DNA of 64,000 nt from NCBI GenBank assembly GCA_014584395.1, contig JACTMY010000001.1, forward strand, positions 42,501 through 106,500, in the 5' to 3' direction. Positions 1 through 9,531 of the stretch are shown piece after piece. The position numbers and the translations under genes were made by a program. The notes beneath the pieces are model-generated. The model searched no databases and was not told where the DNA came from. It worked only from the letters and a program-made list of their open reading frames with translations. The DNA is from Planctomycetota bacterium. Lineage in GTDB: Bacteria > Planctomycetota > Planctomycetia > Gemmatales > HRBIN36. Positions within the stretch are counted from its first letter, which is position 1, and every line of letters starts with the position of its first letter.

Positions 1-163
1 CCTGCCCCCTCCGCGTCCGCCGCCGCCGAACCCTTTTTCTCGCATCCTGTGCAAAATTCCATTGCAATCCCCTCCTTGTCGGCTTACGTTGCTTCTTATG
101 GGGGCAACCCCGTCATCCCGCGCACGGACTCACCAAACACTACCGTTTTCATGGGAGGATCAC

Positions 164-1990
164 ATGCCGAGGCGTCTTTGGATCATCCCCCTCCTGATCG
201 TCTTCTCCGCGGCCAACGCGCTGGCCGCCGTCGCGACCGAGGGGCATTGGATTCTGTATCAAGTTCTCCCCACCGGCGATTCGGTGATCTGCCTCATGAA
301 GGTGGACAAGCAAGGAGACCAGCTTCGAGCGGAGTCCCTCTTCGCGCCCACCGGCGTCGAATTGACCATCCAGCAGTTCAAGCGCGAGAACGGGCAGATC
401 AGCTTCACCATTTCGCAAACGCGCACGGTGCAAGGCCGCTCCATCGATTCGGTGCAGACGTTCGAAGGCGCCTTGGGCGCGGACGACAAGGTCGTCCTGG
501 GCAGCCTGGGACAAGACCGTTTCGCTAACCGCGCCAAATTGGAGCGCACGGAAAAAACAACCCTCGAGCGCACCGAACTCTTCGTCCGCAAGGAACCAGT
601 GGATTCGTTTCAAAAAGCCCAGCAATTGAATGCGAAGGCTTCGTCCCTCATGATGCAATGGCAGCGCGAACAGGATGCGGAGAAGAAGAAGGAACTGCAA
701 GAGCAAATGACCGCCGCGCGCAAGGAAGCCGCGGACCAGGTTCCCTCCCTCTACCGCGAGGTCGTCAGCCAGCATCCCGATCGCCCGGAAGCCTTGGATG
801 CCGCACAATACCTCCTGCGCACCGCCAGCACCGCCAAGGTCACGCCGGAGGAAGCGGGCAAACTGCTGAAGATCGTGGATCAGTTATCCGCCCCTCATGG
901 GCAGCGGTTTCATCGGCTCCAAGTGGTGCAGATGGCTCAGCTCCTGGCCAATCAGCCGGGCATGGAGTCGGCCGTGCTCAGCGTGGTCGAGCCTTTGGTC
1001 AAGACGATGAAGGCGGATGAAAAGCCCTCGATGCAAGTCAGCCTGTTGAGTCTGTATCGCAAGGCGCTTAGCAAGAGCGATCGCAAGGAAGAGATGAAAG
1101 CCCTCGACGACCGGCTGGCGATCCTGGAAGGCGAATTGGACAAGGAATACCTGGCCACGGTGCCGCCGTTCAAGCCCGCCGCCTTCGCGGGCCGAACCAA
1201 CAAGTCCGCCAATCGCGTGGCCGTGCTGGAGTTGTTCACCGGCGCCCAATGCCCGCCCTGCGTCGCCGCGGACGTGGCCTTTGACGCCCTGGAAAAAGCC
1301 TACCCGGAAAAGGACCTCGTGTTGATTCAATATCACATGCACATTCCCGGGCCTGACCCAATGACCAACCCGGATTGCATCGCCCGCTGGGATTACTATC
1401 GCCAATCCTTCGGCCAGCAGATTCGCGGCACGCCCTCGACGCTGTTCAACGGCCGGCCCGAAGCGGGCGGCGGCGGCGGCATGACCGCGGCGGAGAATAA
1501 GTACAAACAGTACACCGGCATCATCGACCCGCTGCTCGAAAAGGAAACCCCGCTTCGCATTCAAGGCGAGGCGAAACGCGCCGGCGATCAATTGGAAATC
1601 CACGTCGCCCTGAGCGGCGCGGAACCGGACGCCGACCAGGTCCGGCTGCGGCTGTTCGTGGTCGAGGAAGCGGTTCGCTACGTCGGCAGCAACCAGCTTC
1701 GCTTTCATCACCACGTCGTCCGCGCCATGCCCGGCGGCGCTCAAGGAGAAGTGGTGAAGGACAAGAGTCTCAAGCACTCGGCCAAGCTGGACCTGAACCA
1801 ACTGCGGCACAAGCTCAACCAATATCTGGATGACTACGCCGCGAACACCCGGCCCTTCCCCAGCGACGCCCGGCCTCTCGACTTCAACCACCTGAAGGTC
1901 ATCGCCATCGTCCAGCACGACGGCACCAAGGAAATCCTGCAAGCGGCTTATTTGCCGATCCAAGGTCAGTCGAAGAAGGCGGATCATTGA
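164..1990 (+). CDS. Secreted thioredoxin-fold protein
   Basis: Predicted 608-residue exported protein. The start is the ATG at 164 because GGGAGG lies just upstream and a signal peptide follows (basic MPRR, hydrophobic core, cut near ALA-A). Residues 20-330 are a helical, charged region of unknown role. A thioredoxin-like segment begins near residue 350, with CPPC at about 363-366 after LELFTG, and a later FNGRP segment where thioredoxins carry the cis-Pro loop. Redox activity is likely from CPPC, but the substrate is unknown. The gene stands alone and is followed by an intrinsic terminator at 2026. A long antisense frame across it is a coding shadow. Confidence 0.85.
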   Translation: MPRRLWIIPLLIVFSAANALAAVATEGHWILYQVLPTGDSVICLMKVDKQGDQLRAESLFAPTGVELTIQQFKRENGQISFTISQTRTVQGRSIDSVQTFEGALGADDKVVLGSLGQDRFANRAKLERTEKTTLERTELFVRKEPVDSFQKAQQLNAKASSLMMQWQREQDAEKKKELQEQMTAARKEAADQVPSLYREVVSQHPDRPEALDAAQYLLRTASTAKVTPEEAGKLLKIVDQLSAPHGQRFHRLQVVQMAQLLANQPGMESAVLSVVEPLVKTMKADEKPSMQVSLLSLYRKALSKSDRKEEMKALDDRLAILEGELDKEYLATVPPFKPAAFAGRTNKSANRVAVLELFTGAQCPPCVAADVAFDALEKAYPEKDLVLIQYHMHIPGPDPMTNPDCIARWDYYRQSFGQQIRGTPSTLFNGRPEAGGGGGMTAAENKYKQYTGIIDPLLEKETPLRIQGEAKRAGDQLEIHVALSGAEPDADQVRLRLFVVEEAVRYVGSNQLRFHHHVVRAMPGGAQGEVVKDKSLKHSAKLDLNQLRHKLNQYLDDYAANTRPFPSDARPLDFNHLKVIAIVQHDGTKEILQAAYLPIQGQSKKADH

Positions 1991-2025
1991 TCCCTGCTCG
2001 GGGTCGCCGCATCCTCCCACACCAT

Positions 2026-2055
2026 AGCCGATCCTTCGGGGTCGGCTTTTTTCTT
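2026..2055 (+). terminator. Intrinsic terminator after the thioredoxin-fold gene
   Basis: AGCCGATCC (2026-2034), loop TTCG, GGGTCGGCT (2039-2047) with one G-T pair, followed by a T-rich tail. A classic UUCG tetraloop hairpin 35 bp after the stop codon. Confidence 0.85.
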
Positions 2056-2206
2056 GATGGATCACGGTCTGGCCATCGGGGATCATCAGGCGCAACTTGC
2101 GCTTGGGACCGAACCCAGGGGTTTTCGCTTCGCTTGCCCGGGACATGGTTTACAATGATCCGCGGACTTGCCCGGTGGCTTTTTTCTTTCGTTTGGAGAT
2201 GGTTTC

Positions 2207-4120
2207 ATGTGGGGTCGACGATGGCTTGGCGTTTTCGGGATCAGTATCACGGCGCTGATCGGGGCAGCGTTGTGGGATCAGGGGCATGCGCAGGCGCAGG
2301 AGCCGCCGCCCCCGCCCCGGTACGCCGCCCGCGAGCATTACACCAAGCGCGAGGTGCAGATACCGATGCGCGACGGCGTCAAGCTGCACACGGTGATCTA
2401 CGAACCCAAGGACACAAGCCAAAAGTATCCGTTCCTTATGATCCGCACGCCCTACAGCGCGGGGCCGTACGGCGAGACGGCGTTTCGAACCAATCTCGGC
2501 CCGAGCGAACAGCTCATGAAGGATGGCTACATCTTTGTCTACCAGGATGTGCGCGGCTGCTATAAATCCGAAGGGACCTTTCTGCACATGACCCCGCATC
2601 GCCGAGAGAAGAAGAGCTCGCGCGACGTGGATGAAAGCAGCGACACGCATGACAGCATCGACTGGCTGCTGCAAAATGTTTCGAACCACAACGGCCGCGT
2701 GGGGATGTGGGGCATTTCCTATCCTGGTTTTTACGCCGCCGCCAGCATGATCGACGCCCATGCCGCCTTGAAGGCGGTGTCGCCGCAGGCGCCTATCGCG
2801 GATTGGTTCTTCGACGACTTTTTCCATCACGGCGCCTTTTTCCTGCCCCATGCCTTCAACTTTTTCGCGCGCTACAGCGGCGCGCGCACCGATCCGCCAT
2901 CGAGTCCGCCCGCGGGCTTCCGTTCGGGCACGCCCGATGGCTATCAGTTTTTCCTCGACCTGGGGCCGCTGAGCAACGTGAACGAACGCCATTTCAAGGG
3001 CAAAGTCGGCATGTGGAACGATTTCGTCGCCCATCCGAACTACGACGACTATTGGCAAAAACGCAACCTGTTGCCCCATTTGCACAAGGTGGCCCCCGCG
3101 GTCATGACCGTGGGCGGCTGGTACGACGCCGCGGACCTTTACGGCCCGCTGAAAATCTACCGCTCGATCGAGCAGAAAAACCCCGCCGTGACGAACGTTC
3201 TCGTCATGGGTCCCTGGCGGCACGGCGGGTGGGCGCGCGGCGATGGCCAGCGTTTGGGCAACGTCAGCTTCGGCAGCAAGACGTCCGAGTACTATCGGGC
3301 CAACATCGAGCGCCCCTTCTTTCAACGCTATCTGAAGGAGGAAGGGGATTTCACACCGCCGGAAGCCAATGTGTTCGAGACCGGGGCCAATCGCTGGCGA
3401 ACCTTCGACGCCTGGCCGCCGAAGGAAACCCGGCCGCAAGTCTGGTACGTCCATGCCAGTCAGCAATTGTCCACGGACAAACCCATGGATGCCGCCCCGG
3501 CGTTTGATGAATTCATCAGCGATCCCAAGAAGCCGGTCCCTTACACCGAGGAAATCACCATGGGCATGTCGGTCAATTACATGACCGATGATCAACGCTT
3601 CGCTGGCCGGCGCCCCGACGTACTCGTTTATCAGACGCCTGAGTTGACCGAAGCGATGACTTTCGCCGGGCCCATGAAGGCTAAGCTATGGGTGTCGACG
3701 TCGGAAACGGATGCGGATTGGGTGGTCAAGGTCATCGATGTCTTCCCCGGTTCGACGCCCAATGTGGCGGACATCCCGCGGCCGCAGGGCCATTATCAGA
3801 TGATGGTGCGCAGCGAGGTGATCCGGGGCCGTTTCCGCAAGAGCTACAGCCAACCGGAGCCGTTCAAGCCCAACGAACCGACGCTGGTGGAGCTGGAATT
3901 GCAGGATATCCTGCACACGTTCAAGAAGGGGCACCGCTTCATGGTGCAGATTCAAAGCACCTGGTTCCCCCTGGTCGATCGCAATCCACAAAAATTCGTG
4001 CCCAACATTTTCCTGGCCCAAGAAGCGGATTTCGTCTCCGCCCGGCATCGCGTGCATCGCAGCACCGCTCATCCTACGAACATCGAGGTGGGCCTTATCC
4101 CCACGATGAAATTGGATTGA
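2207..4120 (+). CDS. CocE/NonD family hydrolase (peptidase S15-like)
   Basis: 637-residue exported serine hydrolase of the CocE / X-Pro dipeptidyl-peptidase family, which cleaves ester or amide bonds. The ATG at 2207 (TTTGGAGATGG before it) is preferred to an in-frame TTG at 2168, as it opens a signal peptide. The triad is readable: Ser171 in GISYPG, Asp307 in GGWYD and His339 in GPWRHGG. After the alpha/beta hydrolase core comes the C-terminal jelly-roll domain typical of the family (from about residue 400). The natural substrate cannot be told. The gene converges on the M56 gene. Confidence 0.92.
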   Translation: MWGRRWLGVFGISITALIGAALWDQGHAQAQEPPPPPRYAAREHYTKREVQIPMRDGVKLHTVIYEPKDTSQKYPFLMIRTPYSAGPYGETAFRTNLGPSEQLMKDGYIFVYQDVRGCYKSEGTFLHMTPHRREKKSSRDVDESSDTHDSIDWLLQNVSNHNGRVGMWGISYPGFYAAASMIDAHAALKAVSPQAPIADWFFDDFFHHGAFFLPHAFNFFARYSGARTDPPSSPPAGFRSGTPDGYQFFLDLGPLSNVNERHFKGKVGMWNDFVAHPNYDDYWQKRNLLPHLHKVAPAVMTVGGWYDAADLYGPLKIYRSIEQKNPAVTNVLVMGPWRHGGWARGDGQRLGNVSFGSKTSEYYRANIERPFFQRYLKEEGDFTPPEANVFETGANRWRTFDAWPPKETRPQVWYVHASQQLSTDKPMDAAPAFDEFISDPKKPVPYTEEITMGMSVNYMTDDQRFAGRRPDVLVYQTPELTEAMTFAGPMKAKLWVSTSETDADWVVKVIDVFPGSTPNVADIPRPQGHYQMMVRSEVIRGRFRKSYSQPEPFKPNEPTLVELELQDILHTFKKGHRFMVQIQSTWFPLVDRNPQKFVPNIFLAQEADFVSARHRVHRSTAHPTNIEVGLIPTMKLD

Positions 4121-4133
4121 GGCAGGCATGGCC

Positions 4134-4171
4134 AAACAAAAACCCGAGGTCGCATCTCATGCGGCCTCGGG
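4134..4171 (-). terminator. Intrinsic terminator of the BlaI-M56 operon
   Basis: Hairpin CCCGAGG.CGCAT (4143-4155) / ATGCG.CCTCGGG (4159-4171) with a three-base loop. On the minus strand it is followed by GTTTTTGTTT, so it ends the leftward M56 transcript; it may also stop the CocE transcript. Confidence 0.85.
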
Positions 4172-4210
4172 CGGTTCGTAGAGGCGGGGTTCAGCCTCCC
4201 AATCGTGGTA

Positions 4211-5977
4211 TTAATCCTTGTCGATTTTCACGTCCACTTTCACGTTCTTGGGGTTGAGCCGCTTCTCGATGAGTTTGCCGTTTTCATCCGACAAGCGAAT
4301 GAGGACATCCTCGTAGAGGATGCGGCTGCCATCGCTGGGCTTAGGCGCAGCCGAGGTCGGCGGCTTGGTTTGGGGGACAATAAACAGTTCGATAACGCCT
4401 TCATTGACCTTGGGTTGGTCCTCTTTGGGCGCCATCACTGCTTTGATATGCATGGTTCGTTTTTCGCCACCTTCCGTGGATTGCACCGTGATCACCGTCG
4501 GTTTGCCGAAGACAACTCTCTCATCGCCGAGTTCGATCCAATCCGAGGTAATGAAAGCCTTAATCGGGCCTGTTGAGTCGCCGTCCGCATGAGTCGTGAC
4601 AAGCCATTTGATCCTGTCATGCCCCTTGACCGCGGTTGCGCTTTGCTGGTTCATGATCACATTTCCCACGATTGTAATGGGTGCATCCTGGGCTTTGCGG
4701 TTGGCTGCCGCTGTGATCGAAACAGTTCCGCCCGGCTCCGTCGGGACGACTCTCACGGTGGGAACCATGTCGAGAAGCAAGACGCCTGATTCATCCTTGG
4801 TTTCGCGCAAACGCGTTTCCAACAGGATGGTCCCCTTGTCCTCCTGGTCCGCTTCGTCGAGTTCCTTCTTCAGTTCATTGATCAGTTTTTGAATGCGGGC
4901 TTGACGTTCTTTTTTCCGTTGGGCCTGTTCATCATCAGCCTTGGCCAGACCCGGAGCAATCGGCAAAAGGCACGCCGCCACGAGCAGGATGGCCAAGCGC
5001 ATCGACCAGCTCAGTCGGCGGGGCAAGGAATTGGCTAGGATCATCTCAAATCGGCTCCTCAACACGTTGACCTGGCCAAACCCGCTTGCCGCCACGGGCA
5101 AGTGTCGTCGCGATTCGGCCAGAAAATCCACGGTTTCAAGCAGGGCCGAGGCATAAGAGCGGGACCGATCCGGATATTCACCCAGCACCCATGCGTCGCA
5201 GCATTGCTCCTCCGCGTGCTGCAACCGGTTGCGCGCTAACCAGGCACACGGGTGCCACCAGAACAATCCCAGCACCAGCGCTTCGAGCAGCCGGAACCAG
5301 TGGTCTTTTCTCTGTAAATGGGCCAACTCATGGGCCAGCAGGGCTTCGCGCTGTTCCGCCGTAAGCAGCGCCAAGAGAGGCCGGGGAATCAGCAACACCC
5401 GATAGCCGGGGACCACCCACAGCAGCGGCGGCAAGGGCTGATCCGTCAGGCGCATCTCGGGGATCCGCTGAACGCCGAGGCGCTCCCCAAGCCGCTGCAG
5501 TTCGCGCTGCTGATCCGGGTCCGCCAAGGGGGCCAGCCGCAGAAAACGCTGAAAGCGCACTGACCGGGTCAAGCACAAACCAAACCAGGCAAGCGAACCG
5601 CAACCCCACAAGCCAAGCAGCGCCGGCATGGCCCAGCCGCGCCAATGCTCCACGTCCAGCCAAGACAGCCAAAAAGCACCCTGCTCCGCCGCGGCGGACG
5701 GTTCCGCGCTTTCGCTGGCGATCGAGGGAACAATACCAAGGCTTTGCAGAGCGATCAGCCGCTCTTGCCGTTCATCAATCCGTTCCGGCTCGGTCCATGG
5801 CGGCACGGGCAAGTCCAGGATCGGCGGCGTGAGGAATTTCAGAAGCACCAATGCCCATAAACCGTGATGCACGTGCGGATTCTTGAACACCCGGCACAGC
5901 AGCAGCACGATGGGCACCATGAGCACCACGAACAGAGCGTTGGCCAGGAGGTTCAACATCAGCGTGGACCCAATCAT
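4211..5977 (-). CDS. M56 family (BlaR1/MecR1-like) membrane metallopeptidase
   Basis: 588 residues. N-terminal membrane segments (about 8-30 and 38-55), another near 120-137, then a cytosolic-type zinc protease domain with HELAH at 216-220 and a Glu in AEEQCCDAW (about 256) as third ligand, and a last membrane segment near 323-343. In this family the sensor cuts its partner repressor. The extracytoplasmic C-terminal part (about 345-588) starts with a Lys/Glu-rich coiled stretch and has no visible penicillin-binding SxxK/SxN/KTG motifs, so the signal is probably not a beta-lactam. The start overlaps the repressor stop by 4 bp (ATGA). Confidence 0.92.
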   Translation of the reverse strand: MIGSTLMLNLLANALFVVLMVPIVLLLCRVFKNPHVHHGLWALVLLKFLTPPILDLPVPPWTEPERIDERQERLIALQSLGIVPSIASESAEPSAAAEQGAFWLSWLDVEHWRGWAMPALLGLWGCGSLAWFGLCLTRSVRFQRFLRLAPLADPDQQRELQRLGERLGVQRIPEMRLTDQPLPPLLWVVPGYRVLLIPRPLLALLTAEQREALLAHELAHLQRKDHWFRLLEALVLGLFWWHPCAWLARNRLQHAEEQCCDAWVLGEYPDRSRSYASALLETVDFLAESRRHLPVAASGFGQVNVLRSRFEMILANSLPRRLSWSMRLAILLVAACLLPIAPGLAKADDEQAQRKKERQARIQKLINELKKELDEADQEDKGTILLETRLRETKDESGVLLLDMVPTVRVVPTEPGGTVSITAAANRKAQDAPITIVGNVIMNQQSATAVKGHDRIKWLVTTHADGDSTGPIKAFITSDWIELGDERVVFGKPTVITVQSTEGGEKRTMHIKAVMAPKEDQPKVNEGVIELFIVPQTKPPTSAAPKPSDGSRILYEDVLIRLSDENGKLIEKRLNPKNVKVDVKIDKD

Positions 5978-6375
5978 TGGCCTTTCCCCCTGGGTTGGTC
6001 ATCGTGCTTTTGAATCATCTCCCTCAAGGCGGCCCGATCCGCCTTGCTCAGCTTGCTGTTCTGCACCAAATGCATCAACAGCGGCGTGAGCGAACCATCG
6101 CACAACTTCTCGGCGACGGTGCGCAAATTTTGATCGACCAGGTCGGCCCGCGTCAGGATCGCCGCGAAGCGATGGGCCGGCGTCGAACGGTCGCGGCGAA
6201 CGGCCGCCTTGGCCTCCAGCCGCTCGAGCAGTTTTTGCACCGTGGCGTATTCCGACGTCGAGCCTTTGGGGTAGATGCGCTCGGTGATGTGGCGAATGGT
6301 CGATGCCCCATCATCCCAGAGGACTTGGAGTACGGCCAGTTCGGCTTCCGTGATGTGCGTGGGATGATCAGCCAT
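5974..6375 (-). CDS. BlaI/MecI/CopY family repressor
   Basis: 133-residue winged-helix repressor. Family signature at the N terminus: a TEAELAVLQVLW-type segment, then GASTIRHITE and SEYATVQKLLERLEAK, the recognition-helix region. AGGAAG precedes the ATG. These repressors bind as dimers and are cleaved by the cognate M56 protease, whose gene overlaps this one downstream. The promoter at 6431-6459 sits inside two inverted repeats, so autorepression is likely. No beta-lactamase or other obvious target gene is adjacent. Confidence 0.93.
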   Translation of the reverse strand: MADHPTHITEAELAVLQVLWDDGASTIRHITERIYPKGSTSEYATVQKLLERLEAKAAVRRDRSTPAHRFAAILTRADLVDQNLRTVAEKLCDGSLTPLLMHLVQNSKLSKADRAALREMIQKHDDQPRGKGQ

Positions 6376-6420
6376 GGGAGCTTCCTTGATGCACCTGCGA
6401 AACTATATCTCAGACACGCC

Positions 6421-6459
6421 GTCTTAGCCAAGAGTAAGACAACCTGACTGAGTTGTCAA
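6421..6459 (-). promoter_or_regulatory. BlaI-type promoter/operator
   Basis: On the minus strand, -35 TTGACA (6454-6459), 17-bp spacer, -10 TACTCT (6431-6436), about 55 bp before the repressor ATG. Two inverted repeats, each with 6-bp arms and 8-bp spacers, overlap it: GTCTTA/TAAGAC (6421-6426, 6435-6440) and GACAAC/GTTGTC (6438-6443, 6452-6457). They share GAC at 6438-6440. The arrangement fits two repressor dimers side by side over the promoter; binding is inferred. Confidence 0.7.
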
Positions 6460-6671
6460 GACCAATTATTCGAAATTCCCAGGAAGCGGTTCCATGGTTG
6501 ACGCCGCAAGCCGGGGCCACTAGGATGGCGCTGTTCAATCCATGATTCACCCGGAAGAGGATCGAGGGAAGCAGCGTCCAGCGCTTTCTTGATCCCGCCT
6601 CGATGGCGATGGCGATCCCGCGGCAGGCCGGCGGCGAAAGCGGCCCCTGCTGGATCGAAGCCTTGGCGAGG

Positions 6672-9512
6672 ATGACCCCCTTGGCGGCGCGCTTGTATCT
6701 TATCGATGCTCATTCGCTGATCTATCAGGTCTTTCACGCCGTTCCTCCCATGACCGGCCCCAAGGGGCAGCCCACGAACGCCGTTTTCGGCTTCGTCGGC
6801 GACGTGCTCCGGTTGTACGCCAAGCAGCCGGACTATCTGATTTGCGTCTTCGACCCGCCCGGCAAGACCTTTCGGGATGATCTGTACCCGGAATACAAGG
6901 CCCACCGCGAGCCGATGCCGGATGATTTGCGGCTGCAGCTTCCCCTGCTGCGGCAGGCGCTCGAGGCCATGCGCATTCCGATCATCGAAATTCCGGGGTT
7001 CGAAGCCGACGACGCCATCGCCACGATCGCCCGCGCGGCTGACCGCCAGGGGATCGAAGTGTTCATCTGCTCCTCAGACAAGGACCTCAGGCAGCTCATC
7101 ACGAACCGGACCAGGCTTTACAACGTCCGCAAGGACCTGGTGATGGATGAGGCGGCCTTGCTTGCCGATTGGGGGGTGAAGCCGGATCAGGTGATCGACC
7201 TGCTGACGCTGACCGGCGACGCGGTGGACAACGTGCCCGGCGTGCCCGGCGTGGGGGTCAAGACGGCGGCCAAACTGCTAAACGAGCATGGCTCCTTGGA
7301 GCGACTCGCCGCGGCCTTGCCCGGATTGAAAAAAGGCAAACTCAAGGACAATCTGATCGCCCATCAGGAGCAATGGCCCAGGTCCAAGGAATTGGTGGCG
7401 CTGAAGGAGGACGTCCCCCTCGAGATGCGCTGGGAGGAATGGCGTCGAAAGCCGGTGGACGTGCCGGCCTTTCTTGCCGTCTGCCAGGAATGCGGCTTTC
7501 ATCGCCATGCCCAGGAAGTGCGGCGCCTGGCTCAAGCGGAAGGATGGTCCGGAGCGGACGCGGCGGCTTCGACAGCTCCGGTGACGGGGTCAGCACGGTC
7601 ACGGCCGCAGCGTCAGGAGGCCCCTTCACTCTTCGATGCTCCAACGCCGACCGCGGAGCCGCTGCAACCGCCAAGCTTGCCCGGCGATATGTGGCAAGCC
7701 CGTTATCAATTAGTGGACACACCGGCCAAGTTCAGCGCTTTTCTTACCCAGTTGCGGCAGCAGCGCCGGTTCGCCATCGATCTGGAAACGACCAGCCTCG
7801 ACGCTCATCAGGCGGAGATCGTCGGGATCGCCATTTGTTGGCAAGCCGGGGAAGGTTATTACTTAGCCCTGCGCGGTCCAGAGGGACAACCGACGCTTCA
7901 TCCCGAGGAGGCGCTCACAAAGCTGCGACCGCTCCTCGAGGACCCGGCCATCGCCAAGGTCAACCAAAACATCAAGTATGACTGGATGGTCTTCAAGGCG
8001 GCGGGCGTCGATTTGCAAGGCGTGGCCGGCGACTCGATGATCGCCAGCTATTTGCTCAACGCCGGCGAACGGCAGCACAATCTCGACGATCTGTCGATCC
8101 GTTATCTGAATCATCAGCCGATCGCCATCGAAACCCTGATCGGCAAGGGCAAGACCGCGCGCCGCATGGACGAGGTGGACACCGCCCAGGTAGCGGAGTA
8201 TGCCGCCGAGGATGCCGACGTGGCCTGGCGATTATGCGAACGCTTGGAGCCGGACTTGGCGGAGCAGCAGTTGACCGAGCTGTACCGCGAGGTGGAGATT
8301 CCACTCATTCGCGTTCTCGGCGAGATGGAGTGGCTCGGCATCCGCTTGGACGTGCCCCTTCTCCAACAGTTATCGCAAGAATTCGCGGAGCAGATCGAAA
8401 AACTGCAGGATCAAATCCATCACCTGGCCGGCCATCCCTTCAACATCGATTCACCCAAGCAACTGCGGACGGTGCTCTTCGAAGAGATGGGGTTGCCCAA
8501 GCAGCGGAAGACGGCGGTCAGCGGCGACGCCAGCACGGCCCAGGAAGTGCTCGAGGATTTGGCCGCCGCGGGCCATGAGTTGCCCCGCTTGATCATGGCC
8601 TACCGCCAATTGGTCAAGCTCAAGGGCACTTATGTCGATGCCCTGCCGGAAATGGTCAACCCGAAAACCGGCCGGCTCCACTGCTCCTTCAATCAAGCCG
8701 TGGCGGCGACGGGCCGGCTCAGTTGCAGCGACCCCAACTTGCAAAACATCCCCATGCGAACGGAGCAGGGACAGCAAATCCGCAAGGCGTTCATCCCTGG
8801 CGCTTCCGACCAGGTGCTGCTCATGGCGGATTATTCGCAGATCGAGCTGCGCGTCCTGGCGCATTGTTCGGAAGACGCCGCCTTGATCCAAGCCTTCGCG
8901 GAGGATCAAGACATTCACAACCTCGTAGCGGCGCAGATTTTCGGCGTGGCCGTGGACCAGGTGACCCCCGCCCAGCGGCGCATGGCCAAGACGGTGAATT
9001 TTGGGGTGATCTACGGCTTGTCGGCGTTCGGCCTAGCCAAGCGATTGGGGATGAGTCAAGAGGAAGCTGCCGCCTTTATTGACGCCTACTTTGCCCGCTA
9101 TCCTGGGGTGGCCGATTTTCAGGAAAAGACGCTGGACGAAACCAGAGAAAAAGGATACGTTACTACCATCCTGGGACGCCGTCGTTCGATCCAAGGCGTC
9201 CGCCCGCGCTCATCGCATCGACATCGCAATCAACCAGAACGAGAAGCGCTGAATACGGTGATCCAAGGCTCGGCCGCGGATTTGATGAAAAAGGCCATGC
9301 TGCATGTCGAGCGGCGCTTGCGGCAGGAGCAACTGCCCGCCGCCATGCTGCTGCAGATTCATGATGAATTGGTCCTGGAAGTGCGTCAGGACGCGGCGGC
9401 AACAGTGGCCCGAATGGTGGAGCAAGAGATGCAAACGGCCCTTGCCCTCCGCGTTCCTTTAAAAGTGGATCTGGCGGCGGGCCCGAATTGGCTGGAAGGG
9501 TCGCCCCTTTAA
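6672..9512 (+). CDS. polA: DNA polymerase I
   Basis: 946 residues from the ATG at 6672 (an in-frame ATG at 6603 would add 23 residues not usual in the family; neither has a clear Shine-Dalgarno). Three domains: a 5'-3' nuclease (about 1-290), a Pro/Ala-rich linker, a DEDDy 3'-5' exonuclease (about 355-540) and the polymerase (about 560-946). The exonuclease residues are present: DLE near 370, KYD, and Y/D in YAAEDAD, so proofreading is predicted. Polymerase motif A DYSQIELR lies near 720, motif B is KTVNFGVIYG and motif C HDELVLEV lies near 897. coaE follows after 19 bp. Confidence 0.97.
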   Translation: MTPLAARLYLIDAHSLIYQVFHAVPPMTGPKGQPTNAVFGFVGDVLRLYAKQPDYLICVFDPPGKTFRDDLYPEYKAHREPMPDDLRLQLPLLRQALEAMRIPIIEIPGFEADDAIATIARAADRQGIEVFICSSDKDLRQLITNRTRLYNVRKDLVMDEAALLADWGVKPDQVIDLLTLTGDAVDNVPGVPGVGVKTAAKLLNEHGSLERLAAALPGLKKGKLKDNLIAHQEQWPRSKELVALKEDVPLEMRWEEWRRKPVDVPAFLAVCQECGFHRHAQEVRRLAQAEGWSGADAAASTAPVTGSARSRPQRQEAPSLFDAPTPTAEPLQPPSLPGDMWQARYQLVDTPAKFSAFLTQLRQQRRFAIDLETTSLDAHQAEIVGIAICWQAGEGYYLALRGPEGQPTLHPEEALTKLRPLLEDPAIAKVNQNIKYDWMVFKAAGVDLQGVAGDSMIASYLLNAGERQHNLDDLSIRYLNHQPIAIETLIGKGKTARRMDEVDTAQVAEYAAEDADVAWRLCERLEPDLAEQQLTELYREVEIPLIRVLGEMEWLGIRLDVPLLQQLSQEFAEQIEKLQDQIHHLAGHPFNIDSPKQLRTVLFEEMGLPKQRKTAVSGDASTAQEVLEDLAAAGHELPRLIMAYRQLVKLKGTYVDALPEMVNPKTGRLHCSFNQAVAATGRLSCSDPNLQNIPMRTEQGQQIRKAFIPGASDQVLLMADYSQIELRVLAHCSEDAALIQAFAEDQDIHNLVAAQIFGVAVDQVTPAQRRMAKTVNFGVIYGLSAFGLAKRLGMSQEEAAAFIDAYFARYPGVADFQEKTLDETREKGYVTTILGRRRSIQGVRPRSSHRHRNQPEREALNTVIQGSAADLMKKAMLHVERRLRQEQLPAAMLLQIHDELVLEVRQDAAATVARMVEQEMQTALALRVPLKVDLAAGPNWLEGSPL

Positions 9513-9531
9513 GCCAAAGGAAAAGCCGCAC

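Noticed and set aside
884..2146. Long minus-strand open frame, including a plausible-looking start (MSRASEAKTPGFG..) at 2030-2146
   Set aside because: Most of it is antisense to the secreted thioredoxin-fold gene and crosses that gene's terminator hairpin. No ribosome site precedes it. The first 40 codons look host-like, so a tiny separate gene cannot be fully excluded.
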